Part shown: positions 56,159 through 64,000 of the stretch, piece by piece
Layout: each line of letters opens with the position of its first letter
Numbering within the stretch: position 1 is the stretch's first letter
Assembly (NCBI RefSeq): GCF_000425205.1
Contig: NZ_KE384328.1
Coordinates: forward strand, 189,296-253,295
Reading direction: 5' to 3'
From: Pontibacillus halophilus JSM 076056 = DSM 19796
GTDB taxonomy: Bacteria > Bacillota > Bacilli > Bacillales > BH030062
Length of the DNA: 64,000 nt
Notes under the pieces: model-generated
Database searches by the model: none
Seen by the model: the letters and a program-made list of their open reading frames with translations, nothing else
Told to the model about the DNA's origin: nothing
Program-made: the position numbers and the translations under genes

Positions 56159-56545
56159 TTATTGTTCTGTTTGATGTTCTTTCGTGTCAGGTATTTCTCC
56201 GTTCTCGATATCATCTCGAATGCTCTTGTCCCAAAGTTTCACACCGCTACGATAGGCAGCTCTTGAAATCATGTGGCCGGCAACTGGTGTCGTCAATAAG
56301 ACGAATATGATACCAAGTATGAGCTTGCCACTTACAATCCCTTGTTCAATGTACAAGTAAAGAAAAGCCCCAATCAAAATGCCTGATACGCCTAGTGTGG
56401 CACTCTTCGTTGCAGCGTGTAAACGTGTGTACACATCAGGAAAGCGAATAATTCCGATTGATCCAGAGAGCATGATGAATGTTCCAATCAATAGGCATAC
56501 CATAATCACGATGTCCCAGAACATCTCAATCCACGTCTCGATCAA
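56159..56545 (-). CDS. mrpG: Na+/H+ antiporter subunit MrpG (MnhG)
   Basis: A small subunit of the multi-subunit Mrp (Mnh) cation/proton antiporter. Three hydrophobic segments are followed by the family signature GSIGIIRFPDVYTRLHAATKSATLG and an acidic tail. The start is uncertain: TTG 56545 has GGG nine bases upstream, while ATG 56524 lies just after the mrpF stop with no SD. Both keep the conserved core; the first overlaps mrpF. Confidence 0.88.
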   Translation of the reverse strand: MIETWIEMFWDIVIMVCLLIGTFIMLSGSIGIIRFPDVYTRLHAATKSATLGVSGILIGAFLYLYIEQGIVSGKLILGIIFVLLTTPVAGHMISRAAYRSGVKLWDKSIRDDIENGEIPDTKEHQTEQ

Positions 56546-56831
56546 TGATAACACCCTTTTCCAAGAACTTCGCCACTGCAACGGTTCCTATAAACAACAG
56601 GATTCCGATTAGAAGGATGACGTCGTTCAGTTTAGTTGTGACAATCAGTACAGCGATTAACGCCGCAAGTCCCATCAAGTTAATGCCAATCGTATCAAGT
56701 GATACAGCGCGGTCCGGGTTCGTAGGACCTTTAATGGCACGATAAAGCAAGAGGATGATGGAGATGGACGAGGCGACAATACAAACCATGGTGACGTTCT
56801 CGAGCATGGCCTTAGTGAATTCTGGAGTCAT
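56526..56831 (-). CDS. mrpF: Na+/H+ antiporter subunit MrpF (MnhF)
   Basis: A 101-residue Mrp subunit with three membrane helices. The conserved AIKGPTNPDRAVSLDTIGIN loop follows the first helix. AAGGAGG lies at the mrpE 3' end, about 12 bases before ATG 56831, which is one base behind the mrpE stop. It is needed for assembly of the antiporter in other Bacilli. Confidence 0.92.
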   Translation of the reverse strand: MTPEFTKAMLENVTMVCIVASSISIILLLYRAIKGPTNPDRAVSLDTIGINLMGLAALIAVLIVTTKLNDVILLIGILLFIGTVAVAKFLEKGVIIDRDVD

Positions 56832-56832
56832 A

Positions 56833-57315
56833 TTATCGTGTAACCTCCTTAATTGCTTTCTCGAACGTTTCTTTAATAGAGCGAATATCCTCTTCTACGT
56901 CTTCAATGTTCATTGCATGGACATAGATTGTGGAATGATCGTTCGATACTGCAATGGAAAGCGTACCTGGCGTCAGTGTAATTAAGTTAGCCAGTAAAGT
57001 AATCTCCCAATTGCTCTTCACATCAAGTGGAACAGCAAATATTCCTGGGTCTACATCGAGCTTAGGTTTGTAGACGTATTTAAGGATTGAAATGTTTGAG
57101 AGAAGAAGCTCTTTAATAAATAGGAAAATCAGTTTAATAATGCTTACGACGCGCTTCATATAGAATTCATCCGGAATAAAGCGTCGGAGTACAAATAAGA
57201 GCAATACTCCAATGAAATACCCGACAATAAAGGAGCTAAGGCTGTAACTCTCAGTTAAGAATGTCCACATAAAGGCTATCGTAATGTTTAAGACAATTTG
57301 GAAAGTCATAGTCAT
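56833..57315 (-). CDS. mrpE: Na+/H+ antiporter subunit MrpE (MnhE)
   Basis: A 160-residue protein with N-terminal membrane helices, YFIGVLLLFVLRRF in the second, and a cytosolic domain. The LANLITLTPGTLSIAVS motif and IYVHAMNIED are signatures of MnhE. AAAGGAG is four bases before ATG 57315 (ATG 57309 is possible). It sits one base after the mrpD stop. Confidence 0.92.
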   Translation of the reverse strand: MTMTFQIVLNITIAFMWTFLTESYSLSSFIVGYFIGVLLLFVLRRFIPDEFYMKRVVSIIKLIFLFIKELLLSNISILKYVYKPKLDVDPGIFAVPLDVKSNWEITLLANLITLTPGTLSIAVSNDHSTIYVHAMNIEDVEEDIRSIKETFEKAIKEVTR

Positions 57316-57316
57316 T

Positions 57317-58798
57317 TTACTCCTTTAAAACGGATTGAATATAAGAAGACGGATTGAGTAATGAATTAGAGACATCTTCAACTGAAGGCAGTACAAACTC
57401 TGCACCGATTCCTAGGAAGATGGAGAAGACCAATAAGAAAGCAATTGGCCCAGTAAAGCTACGGGCAGCCTTTTTGTCTGGTACAATCGTTTCGTCCTTC
57501 TCACCCCAGAAACCTTGGATGAAGATTCGAATCATAGAATATAGAATTAATAAACTTGTGACAAGCCCAACAATAATCATGATGATTCGTTCTTCTTGTG
57601 CAGCACCTTGGAGCAGAAGAAGCTTTCCTATAAAGCCACTGAATGGTGGAATTCCGGCTAGCGTGACACTTGCGATAAGGAACAACCACCCAAGGACTGG
57701 ATAGTGGTGGATGAGTCCATTCATCTTTCTCAAGTCGCTCGTACCTGCTAGATACGCAATGGCGCCTACTAATAGGAAGAGCGCCGCTTTAATGATCATG
57801 TCATGGACTAGGTAATAAACGCTACCTTCCATAGACGTCCCATTGAACAATCCAATTCCAAGTAGCATGAATCCAACAGCTGGAATGATGTTATAAGCAA
57901 CAATAAGCTTCACGTTGTGTGTAGAGAGCGCTCCAATCACACCGAATAAGAGTGTGAAGGCTGCAATCCAAATAAACATCTCATGCGTTACATCTGTCTT
58001 ATGGTAGAAGATGATGGAGAACGTACGCATGATGGAGTAAATTCCGACCTTTGTTAACAGTGCTCCAAATAGAGCGGATACGACTGGGTTCGGTGCAATA
58101 TAAGATTTAGGCAACCAATAGTAAAGCGGGAAAAGGGCTGCCTTTGTACCGAATACGAAGAATAGCAAGATCCCAATGGTCGTCAATACACCTTTTTGTT
58201 CTACTTCCTGGACACGTTCGGCAATCTGAGCCATGTTGACTGTTCCAACAACTGAATAAAGGAACGCAACCACTGTAACGAATAGCATGGAAGAGAATAG
58301 GTTTAATAGAACATACTTTAAGGATTCTCTTAGCTGAATCTTGCCGTTTCCAAGCACAATTAACGCATAAGAAGCCATGAGAAGCACTTCAAAGAATACA
58401 AACAGGTTGAAGAGGTCGCCAGTTAGGAACGCTCCTGAAACGCCTGTGATGAGCAAGAAGAAGAATGTGTAGAAATAGAAACTTTCTTGCTTATTCGTTA
58501 GTGAGCGGCTTGCATAGAACACACATGCCGTCGCGATCACATTTGTCGTAAGAACTAACAGAGCGGATAAGGTATCTCCCACTAGAATAATTCCATAGGG
58601 CGCCTTCCAACCACCGGTTTCTAGAATAATCGTTCCGTTTTGTGTGATAAACCATCCCATATACGCAGCGACACCAAGGTTTATGACGGCCATTAATCGA
58701 CTAAAGATGCGGACTGCACCTATTTTGCGATGTAAGAAAGCGGCGATAATCCCCGAGATGAGTGGTATGAGAATGGGTAGTACTACTAAGTTACTCAT
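57317..58798 (-). CDS. mrpD: Na+/H+ antiporter subunit MrpD (MnhD)
   Basis: A 493-residue subunit with about 14 membrane helices, homologous to respiratory complex I subunits ND2/ND4/ND5 (NuoM/NuoN). It shows FVFFEVLLMASYALIVLG and KAALFPLYYWLPKSYIAPNPVVSA (quoted in parts: KAALFPLYYWLPKSY, PNPVVSA), with the proton-path Lys and Glu expected in these helices. LAGIPPFSGFIGKL is a further signature. Its start overlaps the end of mrpC by eight bases, indicating coupling. Confidence 0.95.
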   Translation of the reverse strand: MSNLVVLPILIPLISGIIAAFLHRKIGAVRIFSRLMAVINLGVAAYMGWFITQNGTIILETGGWKAPYGIILVGDTLSALLVLTTNVIATACVFYASRSLTNKQESFYFYTFFFLLITGVSGAFLTGDLFNLFVFFEVLLMASYALIVLGNGKIQLRESLKYVLLNLFSSMLFVTVVAFLYSVVGTVNMAQIAERVQEVEQKGVLTTIGILLFFVFGTKAALFPLYYWLPKSYIAPNPVVSALFGALLTKVGIYSIMRTFSIIFYHKTDVTHEMFIWIAAFTLLFGVIGALSTHNVKLIVAYNIIPAVGFMLLGIGLFNGTSMEGSVYYLVHDMIIKAALFLLVGAIAYLAGTSDLRKMNGLIHHYPVLGWLFLIASVTLAGIPPFSGFIGKLLLLQGAAQEERIIMIIVGLVTSLLILYSMIRIFIQGFWGEKDETIVPDKKAARSFTGPIAFLLVFSIFLGIGAEFVLPSVEDVSNSLLNPSSYIQSVLKE

Positions 58799-59129
58799 TT
58801 TCGTTACCCCTTAGTTCATCCATATTATCTGATTCATTAATTTGAGACGCTCGGTAGGCAAGTACAAGAAGTAAACTTGTCACTCCGAAGCTAATTACGA
58901 TTGATGTTAAGATTAGCGCCTGTGGCAATGGGTCGGTGTATTCCTTAATCCCCTCTACAAGAATAGGGGGAGCACCAGTCTTTAATTTCCCCATGGTCAG
59001 GATGAACAAGTGCGCGCCATGAGAGATGAGCGCTGTTCCAATGATAATTCTTAACATCTGCTTTTGTAGTAGATTGTAGATTCCAGTTGTGAATAGGATT
59101 CCAGCTAGAACAGATGTGACAATCTCCAT
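58791..59129 (-). CDS. mrpC: Na+/H+ antiporter subunit MrpC (MnhC)
   Basis: A 112-residue subunit with three membrane helices, homologous to NuoK. Typical features are IIIGTALISHGAHLFIL with the conserved His, GAPPIL and DPLPQALILTSIVISFG. ATG 59129 overlaps the mrpA stop in TAATG. In other Bacilli mrpB lies between mrpA and mrpC; here there is no room for it. Confidence 0.94.
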   Translation of the reverse strand: MEIVTSVLAGILFTTGIYNLLQKQMLRIIIGTALISHGAHLFILTMGKLKTGAPPILVEGIKEYTDPLPQALILTSIVISFGVTSLLLVLAYRASQINESDNMDELRGNENE

Positions 59130-61462
59130 TATTTCGCCTCCTTATCGTTCCGGCGAATCTTAACTAAGCCAAAGATGGCAAGAGCAGCGATTCCTAGTAC
59201 CGCAATCTCGAACAGCGTATCTAGTCCACGCATATCGACTAAGATTACGTTGACGACGTTTTTACCGCCACCGAGCTCTTTAGATGTTTCTAAGAAGTAG
59301 TCAGAAATAGGATCAAACCACTTACTATTAAATGAGGATATTCCAACTAAGGTAATCATAGCCCCAAAGCCAATGGATATAATGGCATTTGTGAGCTTCG
59401 TGCCTACGGATTCAGTGCGCTTTCTTAGTTCAGGTAAATGCATGAATACGAGTAAGAACAACGCAACCGTTACCGTTTCAATAATTAACTGTGTAAGTGC
59501 TAAGTCTGGTGCACGGTACATGACGAACAGAATCGCTAACCCATAACCCACAACACCTAGAATTAAGATTGCGGCAATACGATTGTTCGTAAAGATGGTA
59601 GCTACCGCTGCAAAGATCATCATGGCAACGATGAACAGTTCAGGCAGCGTAATTTCTGCTGTAGATGTACCTGTGAATGATAATCCATTCGTCGTAAATA
59701 AGAAGATGAACGTTCCGATTGTCATCGCTGCAAGCGTTAATCTTACATAGCGGCGAATCGAACCATTCATATAGGAATTTGTAATCACGCTTGAATATTT
59801 CTCAGAACGGTCTACCATCCAATCGTACACACGGTTGAAGGTGAGACTTCCTGGGAATACGCGATAAATTCCTGTCCACTTATGACGAGTAAGGTATAGA
59901 AGCGTTCCAAGCCCCACAACCGCGAGCGACATATAGAGAGGCGTTTTGAATCCATGCCAGAACTTCACATGCTTCTCAATTTCTGCTCCCTTAACGGCAG
60001 ACGCTGCATGGTTTAAGAAACTTTCTGCAAATAGGTTAGGGAATAAACCAATAATCACAACAAGCGCGACAAGAATGATTGGCGGAATGAGCATACCAAT
60101 CGGTGCTTCGTGTGGTTTCTTTGGTAGTTCTTCTACGTTCGCTTTTCCTCTGAATGTACCAAAGAATAAGTACATGGAATACACAAACGTAAAGATGCTT
60201 CCTAGTACAGCCAAGTAGGGTGCTGCCATCTTCAACGCTTCAATCCATCCACTGAACGAATCTAGGTGAATAGCACTGTCAAAGAACAGTTCCTTACTAT
60301 AGAAACCGTTCAGGATTGGCAATGGCACACCAGCCATTGAGAACGTCCCGAAGAGTGCGAGCGTAGCTGTAATTGGCATCCATGTCATTAACCCACCAAG
60401 TTTACGGATGTCTCGAGTACCAGTCTCATGGTCTACAATCCCTGCAACCATGAACAGGCTACCTTTAAACGTAGCGTGGTTTAAAATGTGGAAGATTGCA
60501 GCAAATAGGGCAATCTTTGTTCCAAACCCAAGCATCGCCATAATCATACCAAGCTGACTGATGGTGGAATAAGCAAGAATTCCTTTCAAATCAGTTTGGC
60601 GCACGGCCATAAATGAGCCCCAACATAGTGTGATTAATCCAATTCCAGTGACAACAAAGAAGTACCACTCTGTTTGAGATAAAAGAATGGAAAAGCGTGC
60701 AATTAAGAAGATACCTGCTTTAACCATTGTTGCTGAGTGGAGATACGCACTAACGGGTGTAGGTGCTTCCATTGCATCTGGTAACCAGATATGGAATGGA
60801 AATTGAGCTGATTTGGTGAAGGCACCAAGAAACAGAAATGCTACAATCCAGCCAAATAGCGGGCTATTGAGAATCATTTCTTTCTGGTCCAACATCGCCT
60901 GAATGCTTGTTGTGTCTGCAACAACAGATAGCAATACAAAGGCACCCAGTAAGCTCAAGCCACCAAATACGGTGATGAGCATGGATTTCAATGCTCCGTA
61001 ACGAGAACCCTTACGATGATTCCAATATCCAATTAATAAGAATGAGGATAAAGAAGTGAGTTCCCAAAACGTATAAAGCACAAAGATATTATCTGAGAAT
61101 ACTACTCCAAACATAGCAGCCATGAACATAAGAAGATACACGTAAAAGTGTCCAAGTTGTTCACTCTTATGTAAGTAGTAAATAGAATAAAACACAACAA
61201 GTGCTCCGATCCCACTAATGAGTAAGCCAAAGAGCAGGCTTAAACCGTCTAAATAAAAGTCAAGCTGAATATTTAGAGAAGGGATCCAAGGATATGTGTT
61301 CCGTATTGGACTGAAATCCTGTCCAACAAAACGCACAAGATACACAAAGATTGCCGATGGTATTAGCAATACGAACCATCCAGTGTGAATAGCGTTTTTC
61401 CACTTACTAAGTAAAGGAACAAGGCAAGCGAATAGGAGTGGAAGTAATACAGCAATAAACAT
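59129..61462 (-). CDS. mrpA: Na+/H+ antiporter subunit MrpA (MnhA)
   Basis: The largest Mrp subunit, 777 residues with about 20 membrane helices. The NuoL-like part (about 1-500) has SLLFGLLISGIGALVVFYSIYY, FTKSAQFPFHIWLPDAMEAPTPVSA (quoted in parts: FTKSAQFPFHIWLPDAM, APTPVSAYLHSA) and GVPLPILNGFYSKELF. The C-terminal part has the DUF4040 region (RAPDLALTQLIIETV) and MbhE-like NVVNVILVDMRGLDTLFEIAVLG. The end is that of a normal MrpA and there is no fused MrpB domain. GGGAGGAA precedes ATG 61462. The complex exports Na+ for H+ and supports growth in high salt or alkali. Confidence 0.95.
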   Translation of the reverse strand: MFIAVLLPLLFACLVPLLSKWKNAIHTGWFVLLIPSAIFVYLVRFVGQDFSPIRNTYPWIPSLNIQLDFYLDGLSLLFGLLISGIGALVVFYSIYYLHKSEQLGHFYVYLLMFMAAMFGVVFSDNIFVLYTFWELTSLSSFLLIGYWNHRKGSRYGALKSMLITVFGGLSLLGAFVLLSVVADTTSIQAMLDQKEMILNSPLFGWIVAFLFLGAFTKSAQFPFHIWLPDAMEAPTPVSAYLHSATMVKAGIFLIARFSILLSQTEWYFFVVTGIGLITLCWGSFMAVRQTDLKGILAYSTISQLGMIMAMLGFGTKIALFAAIFHILNHATFKGSLFMVAGIVDHETGTRDIRKLGGLMTWMPITATLALFGTFSMAGVPLPILNGFYSKELFFDSAIHLDSFSGWIEALKMAAPYLAVLGSIFTFVYSMYLFFGTFRGKANVEELPKKPHEAPIGMLIPPIILVALVVIIGLFPNLFAESFLNHAASAVKGAEIEKHVKFWHGFKTPLYMSLAVVGLGTLLYLTRHKWTGIYRVFPGSLTFNRVYDWMVDRSEKYSSVITNSYMNGSIRRYVRLTLAAMTIGTFIFLFTTNGLSFTGTSTAEITLPELFIVAMMIFAAVATIFTNNRIAAILILGVVGYGLAILFVMYRAPDLALTQLIIETVTVALFLLVFMHLPELRKRTESVGTKLTNAIISIGFGAMITLVGISSFNSKWFDPISDYFLETSKELGGGKNVVNVILVDMRGLDTLFEIAVLGIAALAIFGLVKIRRNDKEAK

Positions 61463-61500
61463 TAAGTCTTATTCCTCCCTCGGAAGTTTAAAAAGTACAA

Positions 61501-61528
61501 ATTTTAACAATACCATAACCTTAGTGAA
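61501..61528 (-). promoter_or_regulatory. Candidate sigma-A promoter of the mrp operon
   Basis: On the minus strand, TTCACT (61528-61523), 16 bases, TAAAAT (61506-61501), about 40 bases before the mrpA start. Confidence 0.45.
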
Positions 61529-61723
61529 ATATCTCTTCCATTGTAATCAAAAAACAATTCTATATTCAACTAAATTCCCTTAAATGAGGGCATTCATGCA
61601 AGATAACGCGATTCCTGCCATGAGTTATTAAATAAGAAGAATTTATGTACGGCGTTTTAGGGTATAAACATTTTAATTAGGCTGACCAACCTATCTAAAC
61701 TTTATACAAGTGTATACAGGAGT

Positions 61724-61758
61724 CAAAAAAACGGCCATGCTTCATGAGCATGACCGTT
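61724..61758 (-). terminator. Terminator of sda
   Basis: A 12-bp stem (61730-61741 with 61747-61758, one G-U). On the minus strand it is followed by a run of seven T. The remaining 61463-61723 gap holds the mrp promoter and a palindrome, TATACA-AG-TGTATA, at 61713-61726. Confidence 0.88.
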
Positions 61759-61770
61759 CTAGAGAGGTGA

Positions 61771-61911
61771 CTAACTTGATTGGACAATCTTCTGTAGTAG
61801 ACATCTGCGTTCTAGTTCTTCTTCGATCAATAGAATAAACTCTGAACTTAGCTTCAGTTCTTTGGCCTTGAGGTACGATTCAATAAGTAATTCGTTAGAA
61901 AGATACTCCAT
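61771..61911 (-). CDS. sda: Sporulation inhibitor Sda
   Basis: A 46-residue ORF whose product begins MEYLSNELLIESYLKAKEL and continues EFILLIEEELERR, matching B. subtilis Sda closely in sequence, length and helical-hairpin layout. Sda binds KinA-type histidine kinases and blocks phosphorelay activation when replication is disturbed. It lies beside yqeG, as in B. subtilis. The start ATG 61911 has no SD within 20 bases; GGAGGTG lies 22 bases upstream, which is unusual. Confidence 0.86.
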   Translation of the reverse strand: MEYLSNELLIESYLKAKELKLSSEFILLIEEELERRCLLQKIVQSS

Positions 61912-62044
61912 ACATGTACAGCCAAGCGCAGGCCGTTCACCTCCGGGAAAGAATGTCTAGTCACTTATGTATGTAAACGTATTGGATGTGTCGATTAGCG
62001 TATGTATACTTTACCATTAATAGAAAGGCACAACAACTACGTTG

Positions 62045-62142
62045 ATATCCACAGATTATGTTCATAACTTGTGCATAAATTCAGAAATTTCTATATAAAA
62101 CGAGAGATTTAGCTGTGTGTAATGTGAATAAAGATATCCACA
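62045..62142. promoter_or_regulatory. DnaA-box cluster between sda and yqeG
   Basis: Two perfect TTATNCACA boxes are on the minus strand (62070-62078, TTATGCACA; 62123-62131, TTATTCACA). Two ATATCCACA boxes with one mismatch are on the plus strand (62045-62053 and 62134-62142), and TTACACACA is at 62114-62122 (minus, one mismatch). In B. subtilis the sda-yqeG region is also bound by DnaA. Confidence 0.78.
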
Positions 62143-62237
62143 AGAAAAAGATGTAAAAAATATGTCGAAAGGTTTTCGTATTTTCGATTATTTTACGCAT
62201 AAAGATGTAGGTTTGTTTAAAAAATGTTAAGTTTCTT

Positions 62238-62266
62238 TTGAAAGGTAATGCTATATTGTATATCAT
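62238..62266 (+). promoter_or_regulatory. Sigma-A promoter of yqeG
   Basis: TTGAAA (62238-62243), 17 bases, TATCAT (62261-62266), about 55 bases before the GTG start. Confidence 0.65.
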
Positions 62267-62321
62267 GGGAAAGTAGTCCAACGTGCGGTATTTGGATGAT
62301 TATGAATGAGGTGAATGAATC

Positions 62322-62840
62322 GTGCTGAAGAATTTTTTGCCAAATGAGCATGTTCAATCTGTGTTCGAAATCCGCCCTTCCGAATTAAAGGACAAAGGAA
62401 TTAAGGGTGTCATTACGGACTTAGACAATACGCTTGTGGCTTGGGACCAAAAAGATGCAACCCCTGAAATTGTACAATGGTTTAAGCTGATGCAAGACCA
62501 TGGCATTCAAATAACCATTGTTTCCAATAATAATGAAGAGAGAGTTAAACTCTTTTCCACACCGTTAGACATTCCGTTTATCTACAGTGCGCGCAAGCCA
62601 TTGGGTAAAGCCTTTCGCCAGGCCAAGCGTCAGATGAACATGAAAGATGAAGAGCTTGTTGTTGTTGGCGATCAGTTATTAACGGACGTCCTAGGTGGTA
62701 ATCGCTCTAACTTACACACCATCCTAGTCGTTCCAATTGTTAAAACCGACGGGTTCTTTACGAAATTCAACCGTTTAGTTGAAAGAAGAATTTTAAACTG
62801 GATGAAACGTAAAGGCAAAATCTCTTGGGAGGATCAATAA
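62322..62840 (+). CDS. yqeG: YqeG family HAD-type phosphatase
   Basis: A 172-residue HAD-superfamily protein (YqeG/PGP-phosphatase subfamily). Motif I is TDLDNTLVAWD with D33 and D35, motif II is VSNNNEERV, and motif III/IV lies in VVGDQLLTDVLGGNR. The substrate is not proven in Bacillus. GTG 62322 is preceded by GAGGTGA seven bases upstream. Its stop overlaps the yqeH start in TAATG. It opens the yqeG-yqeH-aroE operon. Confidence 0.93.
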   Translation: MLKNFLPNEHVQSVFEIRPSELKDKGIKGVITDLDNTLVAWDQKDATPEIVQWFKLMQDHGIQITIVSNNNEERVKLFSTPLDIPFIYSARKPLGKAFRQAKRQMNMKDEELVVVGDQLLTDVLGGNRSNLHTILVVPIVKTDGFFTKFNRLVERRILNWMKRKGKISWEDQ

Positions 62841-63943
62841 TGGAAGAAACGATTTATTGTCAAGGCTGCGGAGCCGAAATACAAACAGATGACCCCAGCC
62901 GTTCTGGGTATGTACCCGCTTCTGCCCTACAACGGGAAGAAATTATATGTAAGCGATGCTTTCGTCTGAAGCATTACAATGAGGTTCAAGACGTAGAACT
63001 GACGGACCACGACTTCTTGGAAATGTTAAATACGATTGGCGACTCGAATGGTCTTATCGTCAAGATCATTGATATCTTTGATTTCAACGGAAGCTTTATT
63101 CAAGGTCTTCCTCGTTTCACTGGGAACAACCCGATTATCCTTGTAGGAAATAAAGCAGACTTATTGCCGAAGTCTGTGAATCCGAATAAGGTAAAGCAAT
63201 GGATGCAGAAGTCAGCTAAAGACCAAGGTCTGAAAGTAAAAGATGTATTCTTAATCTCAGCCAAAACAGGACAAGGGATGGATGAGGTGGCGGATCATTT
63301 AGATGAGTATCGAAACGGCAAAGACGTGTACGTTGTTGGGTGTACGAATGTTGGGAAGTCTACATTCATTAATCATCTTATTAAACGAACATCAGGTATT
63401 GATGATGCAATCACGACTTCTTACTTCCCAGGCACAACGTTAGGATTTATTGATATCCCGTTAGATGAACAAACTTCTCTTTATGACACGCCGGGAGTTA
63501 TTAATCACCATCAGATGGCTCATTACGTCTCTGATCAGGATTTGAAATTTATTACCCCGAAAAAGGAAATAAAGCCAAAGGTGTATCAGTTAAATTCAGG
63601 CCAGACCTTGTTCTTTGGTGGATTGGCACGTCTAGATTTCGAAAAAGGAGAACGGAGCTCATTTATCTGTCATCTTTCGAATGACATTCACATTCACCGT
63701 ACGAAGCTAGAAAATGCAGATGAGCTTTATCAGCAGCACGTGGGAGAGTTATTGTCTCCACCAGATGAAGAAACGAGAAAGAATTTGCCTCCTTTGACTC
63801 CTCAATCCTTCGCGATTAAGGAAGCGAAGACGGATATTGTCTTCTCGGGGCTCGGTTGGGTCACAGTACCAGAGGGGAATGTTACGGTTACCGCTCACGT
63901 CCCAGAAGGTGTTCGTGTGTCGATACGACCTTCATTAATTTAA
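62840..63943 (+). CDS. yqeH: Ribosome biogenesis GTPase YqeH
   Basis: A circularly permuted GTPase needed for 30S assembly. An N-terminal zinc finger (CQGCG with later CKRCF) is followed by the GTPase motifs in permuted order: G4 NKADLL, G5 SAKTG, G1 GCTNVGKST and G3 DTPGV. A C-terminal RNA-binding domain ends the 367 residues. ATG 62840 has GGGAGG seven bases upstream; TTG 62825 lies before the SD. Confidence 0.95.
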   Translation: MEETIYCQGCGAEIQTDDPSRSGYVPASALQREEIICKRCFRLKHYNEVQDVELTDHDFLEMLNTIGDSNGLIVKIIDIFDFNGSFIQGLPRFTGNNPIILVGNKADLLPKSVNPNKVKQWMQKSAKDQGLKVKDVFLISAKTGQGMDEVADHLDEYRNGKDVYVVGCTNVGKSTFINHLIKRTSGIDDAITTSYFPGTTLGFIDIPLDEQTSLYDTPGVINHHQMAHYVSDQDLKFITPKKEIKPKVYQLNSGQTLFFGGLARLDFEKGERSSFICHLSNDIHIHRTKLENADELYQQHVGELLSPPDEETRKNLPPLTPQSFAIKEAKTDIVFSGLGWVTVPEGNVTVTAHVPEGVRVSIRPSLI

Positions 63944-63959
63944 GAAGGGAGTAGGAGTG

Positions 63960-64000
63960 ATGAATAAGTATCTGTTTGGGGTTATAGGCTACCCCGCTAA
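63960..64000 (+). CDS. aroE: Shikimate dehydrogenase, N-terminal end (partial)
   Basis: The last 41 bases open a frame MNKYLFGVIGYPA behind GGAGTAGGAG. The G-V-I-G-Y-P-x text is that of the AroE substrate-binding domain, and aroE follows yqeH in B. subtilis. AroE reduces 3-dehydroshikimate with NADPH. The rest is outside the window. Confidence 0.8.
   Translation, partial: MNKYLFGVIGYPA

Overview
The window is a 64 kb piece of a Firmicutes chromosome from the family Bacillaceae. The evidence is gene order as well as gene content. The run safA - yhcN-type lipoprotein - yebC - bofC - ruvAB - queA - tgt - yajC - spoVB - comN - secDF - recJ - apt - relA - dtd - hisS - aspS - 6S RNA - tcdA - rarA - cymR - cysteine desulfurase - mnmA - recD2 - alaS - yrzL - ruvX - yrzB - mltG - yrrM - udk - greA - yrrR/yrrS - mtnN - yrhC - sigK, then sda - yqeG - yqeH - aroE, is the Bacillus subtilis backbone. 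Spore genes (safA, bofC, spoVB, an RsfA-type regulator, sigK, sda) show an endospore former. Acidic proteins, a Na+/H+ antiporter-like carrier and an mrp (mnh) cluster fit a salt- or alkali-tolerant genus such as Pontibacillus or Halobacillus; the genus is an inference.

Layout: 1-5.3 kb holds the end of pheA and spore-coat, NAD and spore-lipoprotein genes. 5.4-9.8 kb is Holliday-junction processing (ruvAB), queuosine tRNA modification (queA, tgt) and yajC. 9.8-15.7 kb holds membrane proteins, a methyltransferase, spoVB and comN. 15.7-24.2 kb is protein export (secDF), recJ, apt, relA and dtd. 24.2-30 kb holds a five-SH3 amidase, a T-box-controlled hisS-aspS operon and 6S RNA. 30-42.3 kb holds proline synthesis, tRNA modification, rsfA, rarA, a YczE-type membrane protein with a structured leader, cymR, cysteine desulfurase, mnmA, a TPR protein, recD2 and small proteins. 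42.3-46.3 kb is T-box-alaS and the yrzL-ruvX-yrzB genes. 46.4-48 kb is accessory: a 32-codon ORF, a lipoprotein and a 124-bp tandem repeat array. 48-55.3 kb holds mltG, yrrM, udk, greA, a class B PBP, a KTSC-domain gene, yrrS, mtnN and yrhC. 55.3-61.5 kb (minus strand) is an uninterrupted sigK and an mrp operon without a separate mrpB. 61.7-64 kb is sda, a DnaA-box cluster, yqeG, yqeH and the start of aroE.

The window is mostly conserved core. No prophage, IS element, CRISPR array or defence system was recognised. The observations most worth following are the covarying 124-bp repeat array, the hisS-aspS T-box whose specifier loop carries overlapping Asp and His codons, the mrp operon lacking mrpB, an unidentified structured leader upstream of the YczE-like gene, and the DnaA-box cluster between sda and yqeG.
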